Shown here: positions 1-11,599 of the stretch, one piece after another
How positions within the stretch are numbered: the stretch's first letter is position 1
Layout of the letters: each line of letters starts with the position of its first letter
Assembly: GCA_947579605.1 (NCBI GenBank)
Contig: OX388324.1
Location: 21,149,746-21,213,745, forward strand
Direction: 5' to 3'
DNA: 64,000 nt
From: Athripsodes cinereus
Lineage: Eukaryota > Arthropoda > Insecta > Trichoptera > Leptoceridae
Program-made: the position numbers and the translations under genes
The notes under the pieces: generated by a model
Told to the model about the DNA's origin: nothing
Seen by the model: the letters and a program-made list of their open reading frames with translations, nothing else
The model's database searches: none

Positions 1-182
1 ACTACGGTGGTTTGGACATGTTGAACGAATGAACGAGGAAAGAGTGACAAAGAGGACATACTTATCTGAAAGAAAGGGTGTGAGGAAACGCGGGCGTCCG
101 AGAACCACGTGGCTTGATCACGTGGATCAAATTCTCAAGGACGGCAGCGTGTTGAGTAAGAGGAACCGAGATTCTATAATGG
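1..182 (+). pseudogene. LINE reverse transcriptase C-terminal fragment (HVERM family)
   Basis: Reading from base 2 gives an open frame beginning LRWFGHVERMNEE and continuing with RKRGRPRTTWLDHVDQIL. This is the C-terminal tail of a non-LTR retrotransposon polyprotein, downstream of the RT domain, of a kind common in lepidopteran genomes. It is cut by the window edge on the left and loses homology near 180, just after the SKRNR block, so the usual ending (CMRNWMNVEEAKE...) is missing. Other copies in this window are at 984, 33478 (minus) and 34610, with a trace at 52050. It is dead; the clade is not determined. Confidence 0.75.
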
Positions 183-564
183 TACATAATATAATTTTAA
201 GACAGAGTTTTTTTTAAATTCAATATTATCATAATTTTCAGCAAAAATACTTTTACAATAAAAATATTTCATAAATTTCCCGTCATCAACTTCTTTCTAA
301 GTACAACCATTGTTGTCACTATCTACAATATTATTATACACAGGGACAGTTACGTATGTACATACTTAGGTAAGTTATGAATTTAGTAAGTAGTAATATA
401 AAATGTTCGGTCCCTGGAGTGTGTGATAAGAGATTGCTTATTGTATTGGAGAAAACATATTCTAGACTTCTAGAAGATATATTTATGTTCCCAATATTAA
501 CATACATAGACATTCGATTTATGTTATACCTAACTGTGTTGATTTATTTTTGCTGTTACGGATT

Positions 565-668
565 TTCCACAAATGGGGTAATCAGAAGACCAACTGCATG
601 TGATAAACATGCAAGTCGTACTCCCCATGCCAATAAAAACTATGACATTCAAAATGAGTGGCTTAACT
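565..668 (-). repeat. Dispersed family X, partial copy
   Basis: It contains the shared words ATGGGGTAATCAGAAGACCA, CATGCAAG and CATTCAAAATGAGTGGC. These align with 33095-33330 and 36080-36345 on the same strand and with the reverse complement of 45850-46080. It is an old, truncated copy of the SINE-like family X. Confidence 0.6.
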
Positions 669-689
669 GAAAATATTAAATATCTTAAA

Positions 690-914
690 CAGTCGGCCGG
701 TGTGGCGTGGAGATAGAGTCCCGGGTTCGATTCCCGGCCAGGGCAAAGTGAAAAATGACCTTTTTCAAATTGTCCTGGGTCTGGGTGTTACATGTATATG
801 TGTGTAGTGCATTGTATATATATGTATCGTCGCATTAGTACCCATAATACAAGATTCATCTTAGTTTGGGACTAGCTCGATCTGTGTGAGTTGTCTATGT
901 ATGTATGTATGTAT
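690..914 (+). mobile_element. tRNA-derived SINE
   Basis: The head holds a good RNA polymerase III B box (GGTTCGATTCC, 724-734) inside a tRNA-like segment ending in CCCGGCCAGGGC. A unique body follows, and an (ATGT)n tail runs from 897 to 914. The order tRNA head, body and simple-repeat tail is the layout of a SINE. The A-box side is degenerate and no tRNA cloverleaf folds, so this is not a functional tRNA gene. Confidence 0.7.
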
Positions 915-983
915 ATATTCTGAATATTGTCTTCTGAATATTGATGTTTTACGAATACTACCTTGCTTTTATGCATTAATAAA

Positions 984-1268
984 CAAGTTAAGATGTTTTG
1001 GACGTGTTGAGCGAATGCACTATGAAAGGATGACGAATAGTACCTATGTATTTAAAAAAGTGGGAGTGTGAGGAATCGCGGACGTCCAAAAACCACGTGG
1101 CTTGATTACGTGGATCAAATTCTTAAGGTCGATCGCTTGTTGAGTAAGAGAAATCGGCGTTCATGTATGAGAAACTGGATGAATGTAGAGGAAGCGAAAG
1201 AAGTATGTAAGAATAGATCTACACGGTGTTCCGTTCAATCTGCCTACCCCACCTGGGACACGGCGTGA
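984..1268 (+). pseudogene. LINE reverse transcriptase C-terminal fragment (HVERM family), frameshifted
   Basis: The first part reads LRCFGRVERMHYERM and runs to a stop near 1070. The second part reads MRNRGRPKTTWLDYVDQIL from 1068 and continues to SKRNRRSCMRNWMNVEEAKE and AYPTWDTA before a stop at 1268. The two halves are one protein tail split by a frameshift at about 1065. This is the most complete copy of the family here and shows the natural C-terminus. It belongs with 1-182. Confidence 0.78.
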
Positions 1269-1631
1269 GGGTGTAGTATAGTAGTAATTCTTATAACGTT
1301 TATTCAAGATGTGGAAATTATCATATACATTTTGGATACATGACTTTGCCTTATGGGGTCACCATTTTGTTTCATAAATTGAACAAGCGTTTCTTTCTAC
1401 TAAAGAATGAACAAACACGACGAGAGAAACTTTTTTCTACTTTTAAGTCATTATCAATCATGATTTACAGTGGAAATATTCTGATAGATAATAACCTAGG
1501 AAATCGAAGTACTAAAAATATTTTGTATTCAAAATTCGATTGGTCCCAAATAAATTTTCGTTTTAAAATTTCGATTTTATTGGCCGAAGGTAGGTAGGGA
1601 CTAATTGTTGGAAGTCTATATTATAATAAAT

Positions 1632-1824
1632 TAAAAAAAAAACACAGTGCCTATGTAGTTAACTTCAAAATGACTTTATTATCTTCGCTTACTTATATTC
1701 GGAGATTCTCGATTAGAAAAACGTTTTTTCTAATCCTTTGATGATGGAGTCGAGAGTCTCCGAATCAACTAGTAAGCGAAGTTAATAAACTCATTTGGAA
1801 GTTAACTACATACTGCTTTTTTTT
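1632..1824. mobile_element. Foldback (inverted-repeat) element
   Basis: The left arm (1645 to about 1712) and right arm (about 1748 to 1815) are near-perfect reverse complements: both carry CAGT...ATGTAGTTAACTTC, TTCGCTTACT and TTCGGAGA. Outside the arms A-rich and T-rich runs also pair. The centre is itself palindromic (GATTAGAAAAACGTTTTTTC). The whole stretch would form one long hairpin, which fits a small non-autonomous foldback or MITE-type element. No coding sequence is present. Confidence 0.65.
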
Positions 1825-2219
1825 AAATTTACCTTAATTTTGTTTTAGCTTCTAGTCTATGATATATTATGTCTATGGTGTTATGGTGCAGAAGTGTGAC
1901 TTTTTTAAGCTTTTGTTTCACATTGGCTGAGGATTACTTTTATAGATCCTTATTATTGTATAAACATATTTGTAGGTATGAAAAACCCTTTTCACACTAA
2001 AATATATTTTTATACGACTAATATCCGATCTATTTTTCATAATAAACCATTCTTAATATAACTAGCCACTTGAATGATTAATTTTGTACTCAAAAATCTA
2101 TTAAACTCCGCTGTAATTTTAATTTCCAGGTGAACAATACATTTATGAACAAAAATAATACAAATTTATCGACGTTGAGATAAGTTCATGTTATACCTAT
2201 ATAAAAGTATCATGGGCAA

Positions 2220-2405
2220 AGTGCACTTAAACCAGCCTAAGTCGATTCTTAAGCATCGGGACACCTTTCCTGTTTCACACTTAAAGGAGTTTGCACAGTC
2301 TGTTGGTTGTGCGGATGAGGTGTCTGTTGGGTAATATTCTTAATATCTTCACTCATGCAGGTGTAAAAATCCAGTGAATGCAAAAATTCGTTTAACAGTT
2401 ATAAG
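2220..2405 (+). repeat. Dispersed family Y copy
   Basis: It shares blocks with 11395-11590 and, reversed in part, with 54260-54400: GGGACACCTTTCC near the left end, an AATATTC...ATATCTTCACT..GCAGGTG block, and a final CGTTTAACA. An old interspersed repeat of unknown class, with no open frame. Confidence 0.5.
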
Positions 2406-2479
2406 TTTGCCAGCTATACTGTCATTTAATATTTTGAAAGTAATTAAAAAAAAAAAACTATAATAAAAATAATCTTTGT

Positions 2480-3022
2480 GTGAAGAGGCTTTTATGTAAT
2501 TTCCATAGTTATAATACCAGGTCGAAACACAAAATTAGACCAATTGAACACAGGCTCTCTAAAGTAGATCGAAGCTTTTTGTGTCTTAGTGTAAGACTGT
2601 ATAACAAACTCCCAGACACAATAAAATGTGATGATGTATTGGTCTTCCGGAGAGAGGTGAAATCGTATCTAGTTAATAAATCATTTTACACGATTGACGA
2701 AATGTTAAATGGATAAAAATGTTTATGTTTTATGCCTTGTACCTTTTTATAATTTTATTATATCTATGTTTGACGCTGTAGATCCAAACCCTTTACATTT
2801 GCGACTACATATTATATTTTACTTATTCAATTATTTTTCTCACTTGACGAAATCCTAATGGTTGGATATATTTTATGTTTTGTGTGATCGTTGCTTAATT
2901 TTGATTGACTTGTTTTTTGATATAATGTTTGTAATATTCATTGGTTATTATATTCTACATTTGACGAGTCTAAGTGTCCGCAATATAAGGACCTAAGGAC
3001 TATATGAAAAAAAAAAAAAAAA
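2480..3022 (+). pseudogene. LINE 3' end with reverse transcriptase C-terminus and poly(A)
   Basis: The frame 2480-2716 (78 residues) has YNTRSKHKIRPIEHRLSKV, then LSVRLYNKLPDTIK and FRREVKSYLVNKSFYTIDE. The pattern 'NTR..., lyNkLP..ik, Fk..lk..L...fY' is the conserved C-terminal end of many Jockey/CR1-like LINE polyproteins. A 3' untranslated segment of about 290 bp follows and ends in an A-run (3005-3022). The rest of the element is absent, as expected for 5'-truncated insertion. An in-frame ATG is only incidental. Confidence 0.75.
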
Positions 3023-3023
3023 A

Positions 3024-5584
3024 ATGCCACGTGAAGGTGCTGTAACATATTATTTTCCAGACAATAAAATACGCGTCAATTCCTACGCATGGTTAGCAAC
3101 TTCTGGAAGTAGATACCTTACTCCTATTATATCTACGTACATATAAAATAATAAAAAAACAAAGAAGAATAATATTAAATTTTGTGCAAATAAAACCTAA
3201 CAGAAAAATAAACAAAAGTTGTTAAATGGGGCGGTATGATTTTAAGGGATTAAAATCTTATTTATACTGTTTTGTTTTTGTGTTTAATAATAATCAGGAA
3301 TTGCGAAGTTATTTTTAAAAATTTACAATTTTATCATAGGAAGTATTCAATTATTATTTATATTTAAAAGTCCTGAAATATTCTGATGGGTCTTAGAATT
3401 TTATCACCAGGTCCATTGAAGGAGATCCATCATCCAACCGGATACAGCAGAACCACCAAGTCCAAATAAATTCATGAACATATTCAAAACTGTAAAAACA
3501 GTAGTTTATAGAAAATCAATTAATATCCACATAGCATTATCTCCTAAAATCAAACTCCGTTGGATGAGGAACAGAGGGATGTAGACATCGTTAGCATCAG
3601 GGATTGGAGAAGTACATGAAAAGATAGGGGGTGATGATTGTCTACTAAACCTGAACAAATAAAGGTGTCCCACTCTTTTCCTTAAGTTTTTGAGTTCATC
3701 GATGAGTTAGGTCACTCATTCTGAATTTAATTTTTTTGTTGGCTTAAAGAGTAAAGTTTGCATATTTATTTCACTTGTGGAATGTGTCATGATGGTAAAG
3801 TAATAGTTGTAGATTTTCTTTTTATGATGTTACCGATGAATTGTCTGTCTGGTGCTTGTAATAAACCTGAACAAAATTGTAATAGTTTAAGCAGTTTTAG
3901 TACGTAGTAATACGTAACTGTAAGTTAGAATGTAAGAATTGTATTGTTTTAGTTTTAAGAAATATGGTTAAACCTTTAGGGACATTAACGGTTGTAATTA
4001 ACTGTGGAGAGGTTTTGTCGGGGGGAGCCCTTTAGGCGATCTCTGAGGCCTCTCATATAAATAAAGATTTTGCACGATGAGTGTGGATGACATAGGAACT
4101 ACCATTCCTGAAACATCCACGGGTAAGGGAGGGTACAACCCTTAATGTTACCGATGAATTCACTTCATTAATGAATGCACAAGAAATATTTTTTTGCAAT
4201 ATGTTTTTTAGTAAATGTATTTTTAATTGTGACAACCTTGTCTATATGCACCGCCAGCTAGCGACATGAATGTTAAATTTGAAAGGTCGAGATTTTTATT
4301 GCTCGTAAATTTCAAAAAAATACTTCCGTACATTTATTTTATAATAACATAAACCTACAAACACCTGCTAAGGACATTGTTACCCAATGAGACTTACATC
4401 AGATATGAGTCAGATACTTTAGTAGATTACTTTTTTTCTATGAATGTAACATTTACATTATTCATAAATTATATAAATATTATTGAATAATGGGGATTTT
4501 GACGAAATGTGACTTCATTACTATTTCCAATGGCATTTGTAATGGAAAATCTCGGGTACAATGCACTGGAACACCGTAAAAACGTATTTTATGCCAGATT
4601 TTGTTCAAATAAATTGCTGATTACTATTTTAAGTTTATCCAATGATATAAAATGAGACTTTTATATACCTAACCGTATATAATAAAGGCTCATTCATGTC
4701 AGCACATGCTATTTCATCTATGTACGAAAAAAAAACACCAATCTTGCAGAGTCATCAATAGCAAAGGCAATTAGATTAGTCAAAAATATTGCCACAAATA
4801 CACATACGTTGAATTTATAAGGGGAATACCTTTGCAAATATTTTGTTTTATCTAGGATTGATTGTCCAAAAGCTGTAATGATTTCAGTAGAATACGATGT
4901 CTTTTTAATAAATACCATGTTTTTGTGATATTATATTCAACTATTTTTAGCATTTCAAAAAAAACTTAAGTCGCACATTTTTGGAGAACCAACATAAAAT
5001 TTCGTAAACGATAGGGTTTTTAGCTTTATATTGAGTACCTTTGCATTTTTTAGGGTACGCAAATTGTTTTGAAACATTGCTGTGTAAAATAATATCAAAA
5101 CAATAAACGGTTCAGCAACGCAGACAGCGCTTTTATATAAAAAGGAAATCTTTTGTTTTTCGTGGCAGAATAAATAAAGTAGGTATTCTGAAAGTTTCAT
5201 CACGCAAAAATGCCAAAATCAACTGTAAACATATTTTATATACATACTCTAAGTAGGTGCTAGTAAAATATTATCAAATGTACTCGATGTAATAAACAAT
5301 CCTTCATATATTTTTCCAGTTGAATTATAAAACGTAGGTGCCTACATAAACAATGTGACAGTCTGTATTACAGCTAGGCCCTAGGGGATGGTCCCACCTG
5401 GACGTGAAGGGTTGTAAATATTAAAATTTTCGTATTCATTGCCGAAAGCCATAAAATACGCACGAAACAATTTCTATGGAACGATAAAAAAATTAAATTA
5501 AGAACATTTATGACTGTGTAAAAACACTCATCACAAAACATATTTAATTGGCGATGTAAATTATTAAATGTATATTATTGTATT
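3024..5584. other. Intronic, AT-rich, no gene recognised
   Basis: No exon or convincing protein homology was seen on either strand. Short dispersed repeat traces occur: 3640-3690 resembles family X/Y words (AAAGGTGTCCCACTCTTTTC), and 4060-4160 (GATGACATAGGAACTACC... GGGAGGGTACAACCCTTAATG) matches 31085-31155. Short open frames at 4053-4235, 4718-4918 and 4955-5203 have low-complexity composition and no recognisable domain. Confidence 0.55.
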
Positions 5585-5782
5585 ATTCATTGTTAAAGCT
5601 GTTGTATCTATTTTTTTTTAAAAAGGATATATCTGGGTTTTGTTTGTTATAAACCCAAATACAACCTTATATACCTTTCATAGTAAGCTACTAAAAGCTT
5701 GTGTTGTGAAAGGGGAATTTGCCGGTACCTGGTATCGAACCACGGACCCCTTGTTCACGAGGCCGAGACTCTTCCTAATTAA
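5585..5782 (-). mobile_element. tRNA-derived SINE (family 2)
   Basis: Reading the minus strand, a head of GAGTCTCGGCCTCGTGAAC leads to a B-box-like GGTTCGATACC. A body follows with AAACTC, AAGCTTTTAG and ACAACC, and then AAACCCAGATATATCC before an A-rich tail (the T-run at 5610-5620 on plus). Copies are at 32560 (+), 39967 (-), 43650 (-) and 60955 (+). A small (AAAAT)n run follows at 5780-5800. Confidence 0.75.
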
Positions 5783-5839
5783 AATAAAATAAAATAAAAA
5801 AACACCGAAACAAGGCAAATTTCAACCTATCATAATATT

Positions 5840-6000
5840 AGTTAGATAGTTAGTTGGGGTAGTTGGAAGACATCGAATCCTAGCGACAAACTCGCCCTCT
5901 GTACATTGAATTGTAAAACTGATATTTTTATGATACTTTGTATTGATTTGAAATTATGTAACCAATGTACAGTGAAGAATAAAATAAATATTTTCTTAAT
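5840..6000 (+). repeat. LINE-type 3' tail
   Basis: It matches 20535-20670: both contain TAGTTGGGGTAGTTGGAAGACATCG-like sequence, a diverged middle, then AATGTACAGTGAAGAATAAA and a short AATA repeat. The conserved 3' end with AATAAA and AATA repeats suggests the tail of a 5'-truncated LINE. No coding part is left. Confidence 0.5.
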
Positions 6001-6345
6001 GAAAATGTTTTACGCAGATTAAATTTTATGGTCTAGACTTGATTAAACCACAATCTGGTATCATGCACGGGTGAAAAACTACTCATAAACTAGACTGGTG
6101 AGAAATGATTTTCTAAAGTATGATATACCCCAATTCAGAGTAACAGATTAAAATAAAATATTAAATAATTCCATTTGTGACTTTATTTTTTCATAAATAT
6201 GAACTATCTCCGAGAACCGTCGGCAGATAATTGAAGAGAGAACCACCTCCACCCGGATATCTCGAATCGTAAACTTCTATTAAATTGCCCATTGAAGTTA
6301 AAGTTGTCCTCACGCTTGGGCTATTGGGCAGGGTTCGAAGTCAAA

Positions 6346-6525
6346 ACACATTTTAGCGTTACGTTTTCGTGTCGTAATCGTTTGAATATAGACGACGTTG
6401 CGCCAAAAAGTCAATTTTTGTAACTATTGTATATTTTAGCTACAAAAATAGACACATCTCGCACCGTCGTGTATATACGAACGATAACGACACGAAAACG
6501 TAACGCTAAAATGTGTTTTGACTCG
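6346..6525. repeat. Long inverted repeat (about 55-bp arms)
   Basis: The left arm starts at AAAACACATTTTAGCGTTAC and the right arm ends with its reverse complement. The arms match over about 55 bases with only a few differences (TAATCGTTTGAATATAG against TTATCGTTCGTATATAC). About 65 bases of spacer separate them. GC and CpG content are higher than in the surrounding DNA. It may be a small foldback element; no coding sequence. Confidence 0.7.
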
Positions 6526-6529
6526 AGCC

Positions 6530-8115
6530 CCAGGTCAAAAGTGCGGACCGGTTGATAAGGTTAACTTTACCCAATCTAAATGGAATTTTAACAAAAACGG
6601 GAAAAAATCGAGATATTCTCTACAGCTTACAGTGAGTATTTTTTTTTATGCACGTTTAAACGTGATTACGAAACACGTTTAAAAATTATATTAATGAAGA
6701 TGTTTTTCTATATTCATATTAGGTATATAATATACTTGGCGAAACATATCCTAATAAGTAGACACAAAATATGAAATTTACAAGGCTTTAATATTAAATA
6801 CATTATTTATTAAATTAAGGTTGGAATGAAATGTTTATGCGATAACACTTTGTATTTCTATATGTTTAGGTATTCTTAAAGCGATACAAAAAGTTGCACA
6901 ATAGATTTTTTGTATTAGTCTTTTCCCTTCCCATTATTCTACATGAAAGATAAGTTTGTTGATGTCTTCATAAATCAAAAATTAATTTAATTTATCATAA
7001 ATACATTTTTATCAAATGGTAAAAAAACTATTATTATATTAGAAGTATGTGTTTTACAATGGAAGTCACAAGAAATAAAATGCTTTAAGTTTGTTATTTC
7101 TGAAAATATTTTAAACGAATGTGCTTTCATGAAAAGCTCTCAGCTCGTTAAAAGCCCTCGTGTTTATAATAATTATGTAGGTTGTTCTATGATTTAATGA
7201 GGCGCCGTAGTTTTGAATTTCTAGTGGTACCTTTTTATTTAATTGTTGTGTGGGTTTTATTAATGAAAAAGCAGAACGTTTCACGCATTCGCACATTAAG
7301 TTTTAATTAGAGTTTTTTCGTGCGACTTTTTATAAATGCATTAAGTACCTATATACATTTATTAATTGTATTAAAATATTCATACATATTTTATTAAAAT
7401 ATCATTTTAAACAATATTTTTTTTAAAGTAAATATGGGTTGTTAAAACGCCGTAACTAGTCGAGACAAAAGTGACGACAAAATGACGTAATTCTCACGAA
7501 TATTTTTGTGTCGGTAAACATCATTATTATTGAATTTAAAGTAGGCGCGTTAACGTTGTGAAAATTATTTTAATATAAGTTTTGTAAATGTTAAACTAAA
7601 CACTGTTTTTTTTTTCTTAAAATTCCTTTTTTTCTATTCAACCCTTAGAGCCTTAGACTATATATAGTAGGTTATAATGTAGGTTAGTTTGTTCTATTCA
7701 TTAGTTTCAAGTGACATTTGCCCTGAAGATGCCGCAAGGCGAAAGCGCTTAGCCGCAATTAGTATTTAGTCAATATTAATTAGCTTAACATTTTTAAAAC
7801 TCATATCATTTTTTTTTTATTATTATTATTATTTATTTATTTCTTGATCACGAAGAATAAATAATATGATTACAAAACTTCATAGTATGGAGGAATTGTT
7901 TTAAAAAGCAGAAGATAGAGTAGCCTATTTCCATGTATTGATATCGTATTGGGTATTACAAGGTAGTCGAAGTAGAAGAAAAAATGTTTTTGATTAATTT
8001 TCTAGAGACAAAAAAAAAATGGGTTTGTGGTTTAAGATTGGGGAGGATTTTTGAAATAGTTTATATATAATACAGAAGAGGTAAAAACAAGCAATAAATA
8101 AGTTAGAAACTTTAC
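6530..8115 (-). other. Intronic DNA downstream of the dpr Ig2 exon
   Basis: This lies 3' of the exon at 8116 in the gene's direction and begins, on the minus strand, with the donor GTAAAG at 8115. No further Ig exon was seen down to base 1, so this intron also runs beyond the window. It is AT-rich. The notable structure is the short hairpin motif near 7723-7747 (listed separately). Confidence 0.55.
7723..7747 (+). other. CTGAAGA - GCAA-loop hairpin - GAAA motif
   Basis: CTGAAGA (7723-7729) is followed by a 3-bp hairpin GCC-GCAA-GGC (7731-7740) and directly by GAAA (7741-7744). The order resembles the catalytic core of a hammerhead ribozyme (CUGANGA, stem II, GAAA), which is found at ends of some Penelope-like elements. 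A single unpaired T at 7730 and the lack of an obvious stem III with a UH cleavage site count against activity. Relic or coincidence. Confidence 0.3.
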
Positions 8116-8293
8116 CTGATTCCTCCTTTAGTTCCTTCATAGGACAGCCTCCTCCCTTGGTGCACCCAGGCCACCTGCCCTCCGGGCTGCGGTAGTCTTG
8201 TGATGACACACCTTAGTTCTATGATGGAGCCCTCTTTGTAGAACTTGTCAGATACTGACACTCCACGTTCGTCTACTATCTCCACTTTTGGAA
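8116..8293 (-). CDS. dpr: dpr-family gene, exon encoding the first part of Ig2
   Basis: Dpr proteins are neuronal surface proteins with two immunoglobulin domains that bind DIP partners during synaptic matching. The minus strand gives an acceptor TTACAG at 8294-8299, then a 178-bp exon, then a donor GTAAAG. Translation begins PKVEIVDERGVSVSDKFYKE and goes on to GSIIELRCVITRLPQPGG and VAWVHQGRRLSYEG. This has the family's V-P-x-V-E-I-V-D-E-R-G linker, the first Ig2 cysteine (ELRC), the core tryptophan (AW) and the GGI ending. The exon starts with two bases of a split codon and ends with AG of another (phase 2). The second Ig2 cysteine (typically in a D-S-G-x-Y-x-C motif) must lie in a later exon, not seen here. 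Which dpr paralogue this is cannot be told. Confidence 0.88.
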
Positions 8294-9309
8294 CTGTAAC
8301 AAAGAAAAAAAATGTTTAAAAATATTCACTTTGAAATATCTAAAATAACTTTTTTTCCTGTAAGTTTTTCACTGTCCTGCTTTCAATAAACTTGTCCTCT
8401 TCATATTGATTGTATTTGAGATGAATGTATTCTTATGTAATTAATTACGAACAATCTTATTTGAGTTGGACAAATACTGAATAAATGAATTAAATTTGAG
8501 AAAGACATTACAATATGTTTAAACCTAGGTTACTTTCATAAAGTATTGGTAAATAGCAAATATAGTAGTTTTCCAGGTACAATTTGAACAGTTCATTTGT
8601 TAAATGTTCGTTATAATAATATAAAGTTTAAAAATCGATATTCTTATATGTTAATTTATAGCTCGACAAAATGGTCTTTATAAGAGAAGCGATACGGGGT
8701 GGATATAATATGGATGTGTGCCTTACTGATGTTTTTGAAGGATTCTGGTGGGGTGTTAGTTTGGGGATGAACTGGGAGGGGTAGATAATATAATGATGGA
8801 TGGATGTCAACTGATGGCAGAGGCTTAACCAGATAATTAATGAGAGATTTAGAGGACATAATATTAGCACATATATATTATTATTTTCAGATTTTTTGTT
8901 CCGTAGTGTATCGCTGAAAAAAACGTCCAACTGTAGAGAAAAACTTTTTCTCAAAGTGTTTCAGTTTTTTTTGTCACAAAGTGTTTTTATTTTTAAGCGC
9001 ACGTATGATGTTATTGTTAACTCTGTAGTCCTGAAAACTTTATTATAGAAAAACACAAGGCGTTGTCTGTCGACACCTATTGGAAAATTATTTAGGCAGG
9101 GTACGGTAAGTATAAAAAATAATAAATCTTTTTTTTTTTTATTTTGTATTTTTGTATGAATTTCGCGTCACCAAAAAATAAGTAAAAACGACGTTGATCT
9201 TTAAAAATTATTAAAAAATTAGTCGCATTAATATGACGTCATTTCACTCAATTTATGATAACGTGAAACATAATGTATAAATGATGTGTATGTGTAAATG
9301 TTTAGTAAT

Positions 9310-9865
9310 TTTTTGGGAGTTCCCTGTAAAGAATATCTCTCATACTCTTTTCTGCAAGTTTCGAGGATCTTGCATAAGGCAGGTGTTAAAATTAAAATAT
9401 TACGGATAAGACATTTATGTAGATACGTTTGCTAATTATAATGGTGGATTGAGATCCATTTAAGATCTGAAAAATGAGACGCCAAAAAGATGGTTGCTTC
9501 TATGGTTTACATAAAGCGTCTCTTGATTGGTGGACTTTACATCGTGACAGTGAAAATGGTGGAATTGGTGAATGTTGTCCACCTAAAGTGATCACTTGAG
9601 CCAATTCGTAAGCGTTGGGACACCTTTCTCACTTCTTCCGATTAGATTCTACACAATGTTGCATTGTGTAGACAATTGTTCTCCAATCGAGGTTTCTGAT
9701 TGGTACTGTGAAACTGTTTTGTGTGTTGTGAACTTTGAGTGCTCCAATCATGAATGTCTTTATCGTTGTCACGGAGAGGACAGCTTGCATGTTTATCATT
9801 TGTAGTTAGTTAGTCTGCTGTATACCTCAACTATGGGAATGCCGTGATGGTATACCTATATTAGT
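9310..9865 (+). repeat. Dispersed family X, two partial copies
   Basis: Segment 9315-9415 holds CTCATACTCTTTTCTGCAAG, TTTCGAGGATC and AGGCAGGTGTTA...AGACATTT. Segment 9755-9860 holds ATGAATGTCTTTATCGTTG, GGAGAGGACAGCTTGCATG, TTAGTCTGCTG and GGAATGCCGTGATGGTATA. Together they give the front and back of family X, separated by about 340 bp of other sequence, including a CACAATGTTGCATTGTGTAG palindrome (9652-9671) that recurs at 10478-10498. Confidence 0.6.
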
Positions 9866-9869
9866 TGAT

Positions 9870-11240
9870 AGACAATTTATTCTGAGATGGTATGGTTTTT
9901 TTTTGTTTTCAGTATACCTATATAGTAGACTCGTAAATTAATTATGTGACTGTTTAGCTTTTAATGAAATTAGTAAGAGACATGTTTATATTTACTGAAA
10001 TGTATATTAAGTTAACTTTACATTCAATAACGTTAACACATTATGACACGCACATGAGACATACTGTACATCTAAATTACTACAAGACTATCTTTCTTTG
10101 AAATAACAACTAACGATTTCCTAATAAATGTAATTTAAAAAATTAACTTATTTGTACGTTATTAGAGTATTTTTTTTGCTCCATCTTCATCACAGATGAA
10201 GTTTAAAATTCTATAATATAAATGTTAATGATTTGTGTTTAACAGAATAAATTTAAAATGACACGTCGTTTTTCACTCATATTATGAAATTGGTGCTAGT
10301 AGTCGTCACCCGAAAGTAATTTAAATGAAATATATTTTTGCAAAATTTATTTAAAAGCCCATAGACAATGTTAACCAATTTCGTCATTCTCAATCTCACG
10401 ATATAAAGTCTACCAGTCGAGAAACATTCGCAAACTTAAACTTAAGGTCCATCTTTCTTAATTTTTCTAATTAGATTTTGCACAATGTTACATTGTGTGA
10501 AAATGGTTCTCCAATCGAGATTGTTTAGTCATTTATATGCTATACTTAAATCTAGTAAAACAATAAAAAAAATATTCTCAACAAAAATGTCTATTATTAC
10601 TTCTTAGAAATAAAAAGAGGCAATATTGACAAATAGTTCTAAGACAAAAATTATCACCCATGTGTATCGTACAGTGTTAATCGTTTCGCTAAGAGAGTCA
10701 ATTTGATTTGTGTAATCAATATTGCTCTTAATGAATAATTTGTATTCCATGTGGAACGTGATGGATGTTAATGTAGTGTGAATTAGCAAGCCATGTGAGG
10801 CTGGTTGTTGTATAATGATCAGGGAGATGTGAGAAAAGGTACAATAAGTGAACAATAATATAAATGTGGTACATTATCATGAAGTCAATTCGATACTTAA
10901 GTAAGTGGAATTCGCTGTAAGGGACAAAATATTTGTTATAGCTCACTTTATATATTATGAATTTATTACAAGTATAATGTTTCAAAGAAATCAACTTAAA
11001 GTCTATTAATCTATTTATGAATGAGTGAACAACGGATGATTTCAATTTTGTATTTTTTTGTTTTTACAATAATTAACCATTGTATGTGGTTTCATAATTA
11101 TTCTGTTGTTAATTTTATTTGATTGTTTAATCAATTAAATAGTTAATAATCTACAATTCTGTATTAAGTTTTAAACACAATTTGATAATTCTTGTCTCTT
11201 ATATTTTTAAGCTCAATGACGTGTGTATGTGTAAACTTGT
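9870..11240. other. Intronic, no gene recognised
   Basis: AT-rich sequence. A small repeat at 10440-10525 shares TTTGCACAATGTTACATTGT and TTCTCCAATCGAGATTGTT with 9650-9700. The open frame 10728-11045 (minus) has no domain I recognise and lies in ordinary AT-rich sequence. Confidence 0.5.
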
Positions 11241-11332
11241 ATTTTGTATATTTTTCTTTTTTGTAGTCTGTCTTATATTTGAACATGTAAAAGGCTTACG
11301 CCGTATATGAATAAATAAATTAGTTAATATTA
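11240..11332 (+). repeat. LINE 3' tail (CGCCGTAT family)
   Basis: It contains AAAAGGCTTACGCCGTATAT followed by GAATAAATAAAT. The same end, in either orientation, is at 12598, 14546, 35504, 29840 and 49195. At 29840 it ends a longer copy carrying an RT C-terminus, which identifies this short block as a 5'-truncated LINE tail. Confidence 0.65.
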
Positions 11333-11394
11333 ATGTTGTCCAAAATATTCCATTTTTACAATATTATTTAACAGATACCTATTCCAAACAACTA

Positions 11395-11590
11395 TCAGAC
11401 CGTGCAAACTCCTTGCAGAAGGAAACAGTAGAGGTGTTCCAACTCTAACGTATCGGTTCAGTCTCATAAGAGTAAATTTTTCCTATGGTGCGTTCACCGA
11501 TCCTTATGTTAGTTGAGCAATATTCATGATATCTTCACTTGCGCAGGTGAGGAAATTAATTGAAAAGCGAAAACTACGTTTAACATTTAT
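11395..11590 (+). repeat. Dispersed family Y copy
   Basis: It carries GACCGTGCAAACTCCTTGCA, GAGGTGTTCCAACTCT, TTCACCGATCC and ATATCTTCACTTGCGCAGG. It aligns with 2220-2405 and with 54260-54400. No open frame; class unknown. Confidence 0.5.
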
Positions 11591-11599
11591 TTATTTTCT

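Noticed and set aside
377..670. 97-residue open frame as a gene
   Set aside because: Its last third lies in a dispersed family X copy and the rest is AT-rich with no domain.
724..734. tRNA gene (perfect B box)
   Set aside because: No A box at the right distance, no acceptor stem, and a SINE-like body and tail follow. The same reasoning applies to 40151-40161 and 45264-45275.
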